A stretch of DNA of 5,641 nucleotides from Methanomicrobia archaeon LH_S13 (GTDB lineage: Archaea > Halobacteriota > Syntropharchaeia > Alkanophagales > Methanospirareceae), in NCBI GenBank assembly GCA_023659785.1, contig JAGXOR010000091.1, forward strand, positions 1 to 5,641. The letters are read 5' to 3'. Of the stretch, positions 5,427 to 5,641 are shown one piece after another. Under the pieces are notes generated by a model. The model ran no database searches, was not told the origin of the DNA, and saw nothing but the letters and a program-made list of their open reading frames with translations. Position numbers and translations under genes: made by a program. Positions within the stretch are counted from its first letter, which is position 1. Each line of letters begins with the position of its first letter.

Positions 5427-5557
5427 AGATACTGGATGCGAAAGAGAGGGCAAGTCCTTCTTCAGTTGCAGAGATGAGTTTGAGTTTTAAATATTCAAAA
5501 AACCCTTTCTTAGAAAGAAAGCGTTTACAGAAAGAAACAAAAGAAGGGATAAAATGA
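5423..5557 (+). pseudogene. Short open frame overlapping the PaREP1 stop, possible ATA start or decayed partner
   Basis: From ATA at 5423, overlapping the PaREP1 TAG (5424-5426), a frame runs 44 codons to TGA at 5555-5557. It starts (I/M)EILDAKERASPSSVAEM and ends KETKEGIK. GGGAGG at 5411-5416 lies six bases before the ATA, in ideal SD position, which is the arrangement of a translationally coupled second cistron. No ATG, GTG or TTG is present at that spot, so either a rare ATA start is used or a former ATG has mutated. The composition (charged, E/K/R-rich) looks protein-like. I recognise no family. It could also be chance. Confidence 0.3.
5505..5521. repeat. Short perfect hairpin CTTTCTT-AGA-AAGAAAG
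   Basis: Seven-base arms around a three-base loop, lying inside the short frame at 5423-5557. No T-run follows on the plus strand. Similar arms (TTTCTT/AAGAAA) occur upstream of metG at 3202-3218 with a five-base loop. The A/T-rich arms make coincidence likely. Confidence 0.4.
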
Positions 5558-5592
5558 ACAAAAAGTTATTAATATTTACATCAATTTATTAG
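5554..5592 (+). other. 12-codon ORF (MNKKLLIFTSIY), possibly a truncated signal-peptide start
   Basis: ATG at 5554 follows AGAAGGGAT, a passable SD, and overlaps the previous frame's TGA as ATGA. The peptide has the K-rich then hydrophobic start of a secretion signal, but stops at TAG 5590-5592, exactly where the terminal palindrome begins. It could be the 5' end of an exported protein's gene cut by an inserted element, or mean nothing. Confidence 0.2.
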
Positions 5593-5641
5593 AGGGGGGT
5601 GGGGTGCCTGTGAATGGTTAATTCACATCCACCCCCGTCTA
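5590..5641. repeat. 52-bp imperfect palindrome at the window edge
   Basis: The outer arms 5590-5602 (TAGAGGGGGGTGG) and 5629-5641 (CCACCCCCGTCTA) are complementary at 12 of 13 positions, with one G-G mismatch at 5594/5637. An inner perfect 7-bp stem TGTGAAT/ATTCACA (5609-5615 with 5621-5627) has loop GGTTA. The strands between the stems are asymmetric: GGTGCC on the left, a single T on the right. This bulged two-part hairpin is reminiscent of subterminal hairpins of IS200/IS605-type elements or of REP/MITE-like repeats. The palindrome may continue past the window. Confidence 0.75.

Noticed and set aside
3202..5521. Similar CTTTCTT/AAGAAA hairpins at 3202-3218 and 5505-5521 as a shared regulatory element
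   Set aside because: Different loop lengths and low-complexity A/T/C arms; the likeness is probably coincidental.

Overview
The window looks archaeal, probably euryarchaeal, and most likely from a Methanomicrobia/Syntrophoarchaeia-type lineage such as ANME-1. The grounds are a DUF63 membrane protein (a family I know only from archaea), a MetRS with an archaeal-looking double zinc knuckle, a PaREP1-family protein, and PKD/beta-sandwich surface-protein debris of a kind common in methane- and alkane-cycling archaea. The lineage is inferred from protein resemblance recalled from memory, not from a search. Base composition is moderately AT-rich and the intergenic DNA is very AT-rich. No rRNA or tRNA gene and no CRISPR array is visible.

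Layout: 21-279 (+) is a frameshifted tail of an apparently secreted beta-rich protein. 276-546 (+) is the N-terminal helix-turn-helix part of an IS630-family transposase, broken by a frameshift and a nonsense codon, with a 9-bp tandem repeat inside it. 547-677 is noncoding and holds a perfect 9+1+9 inverted repeat. 678-839 (-) is a short stretch resembling a KilA-N domain, without a start codon. 910-1770 (+) is an intact DUF63 integral membrane protein. Three bases after its stop begins what looks like the last ~30 codons of dphB (diphthine synthase), 1773-1880 (+). That fragment runs into a decayed PKD-type surface-protein gene on the opposite strand (1840 to about 3080, at least five reading-frame segments), which contains a hexanucleotide repeat. 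3081-3249 is the metG promoter region, with a terminator-like hairpin, a palindrome and a TATA box placed for a leaderless transcript. 3250-4875 (+) is metG. 4935-5426 (+) is a PaREP1-family gene with its own Shine-Dalgarno site and TATA-like element. After it come a short open frame beginning at ATA (5423-5557), a 12-codon ORF, and a strong imperfect palindrome ending on the last base of the window.

Functionally there are three intact genes (DUF63 protein, MetRS, PaREP1 protein), and nothing ties them into one pathway. Most of the remaining sequence is gene debris: a transposase fragment, a KilA-N-like fragment, two surface-protein fragments and a dphB tail. I see no complete new system. The best second looks are the debris pattern, the dphB/DUF63 junction, the terminal palindrome, and the PaREP1 gene with its possible ATA-start partner. 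The frame breaks could be real decay or partly assembly error. Every repaired reading described here was done by eye.
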